DNA of 5,790 bases from an uncultured Lachnospiraceae bacterium (GTDB taxonomy: Bacteria > Bacillota > Clostridia > Lachnospirales > Lachnospiraceae), in contig CAJTSL010000088.1 in assembly GCA_910578845.1 (NCBI GenBank), forward strand, positions 3,058-8,847. The letters run 5' to 3'. The notes under the pieces are model-generated. The model had not been told where the DNA came from and made no database searches. It saw only the letters and a list, made by a program, of their open reading frames with translations. Positions 5,756 through 5,790 of the stretch are shown piece after piece. Position numbers and translations under genes: made by a program. Positions within the stretch are counted from its first letter, which is position 1. Each line of letters begins with the position of its first letter.

Positions 5756-5772
5756 GTAGTCAATAAGACTAC
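5756..5772. promoter_or_regulatory. Perfect 6-bp inverted repeat upstream of the acyltransferase gene
   Basis: GTAGTC and GACTAC are perfectly inverted around AATAA. A second near-palindrome, CTTGGTTAACAAG (5772-5784; the arms match if one G is bulged), follows without a gap. The pair lies 31 to 59 bases upstream of the start codon. It may be an operator or part of a 5' leader structure. The upstream gene and any promoter lie outside the window. Confidence 0.35.
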
Positions 5773-5790
5773 TTGGTTAACAAGTTTCTA

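Overview
The window comes from a low-to-moderate GC Gram-positive bacterium. Purine-rich AAAGGAG/AGGAGG ribosome sites, a sigma-A-type promoter, BspA-type leucine-rich repeats, an SH3 plus transmembrane envelope protein and a PhoB/OmpR-type regulator together suggest a gut-type member of the Clostridia, most likely Lachnospiraceae-like. This is inferred from style and protein families, not from a marker gene.

All six convincing genes lie on the minus strand, so the window is read from right to left. The first block (5725 to 2611) is an envelope cluster. It holds an integral-membrane acyltransferase of the Acyltransferase_3 family, a roughly 14-segment membrane protein of unknown function, and a secreted, membrane-anchored SH3-domain protein whose start lies inside the end of the preceding gene. 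A likely joint role is modification or assembly of a surface polymer, but only the acyltransferase chemistry is supported by motifs. The acyltransferase gene contains a run of eight G, a possible slippage switch.

The second block (2589 to 158) opens with the clearest promoter in the window (TTGACA, 18-base spacer, TAATAT). A leader of about 113 bases follows, with a 16-bp stem-loop next to a short T-rich stretch. Then come a small one-TM protein with a C-terminal coiled coil, a response regulator with all key phosphorylation residues, and a cytoplasmic leucine-rich-repeat protein starting within 11 to 25 bases of the regulator's stop. No histidine kinase is visible. The block looks like a small signalling unit with a possible attenuator or small RNA in its leader.

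The left end (1-157) has no clear gene. It contains short inverted repeats and possibly the start of another minus-strand gene running off the window. No tRNA, rRNA, CRISPR array or recognisable transposase gene was seen.
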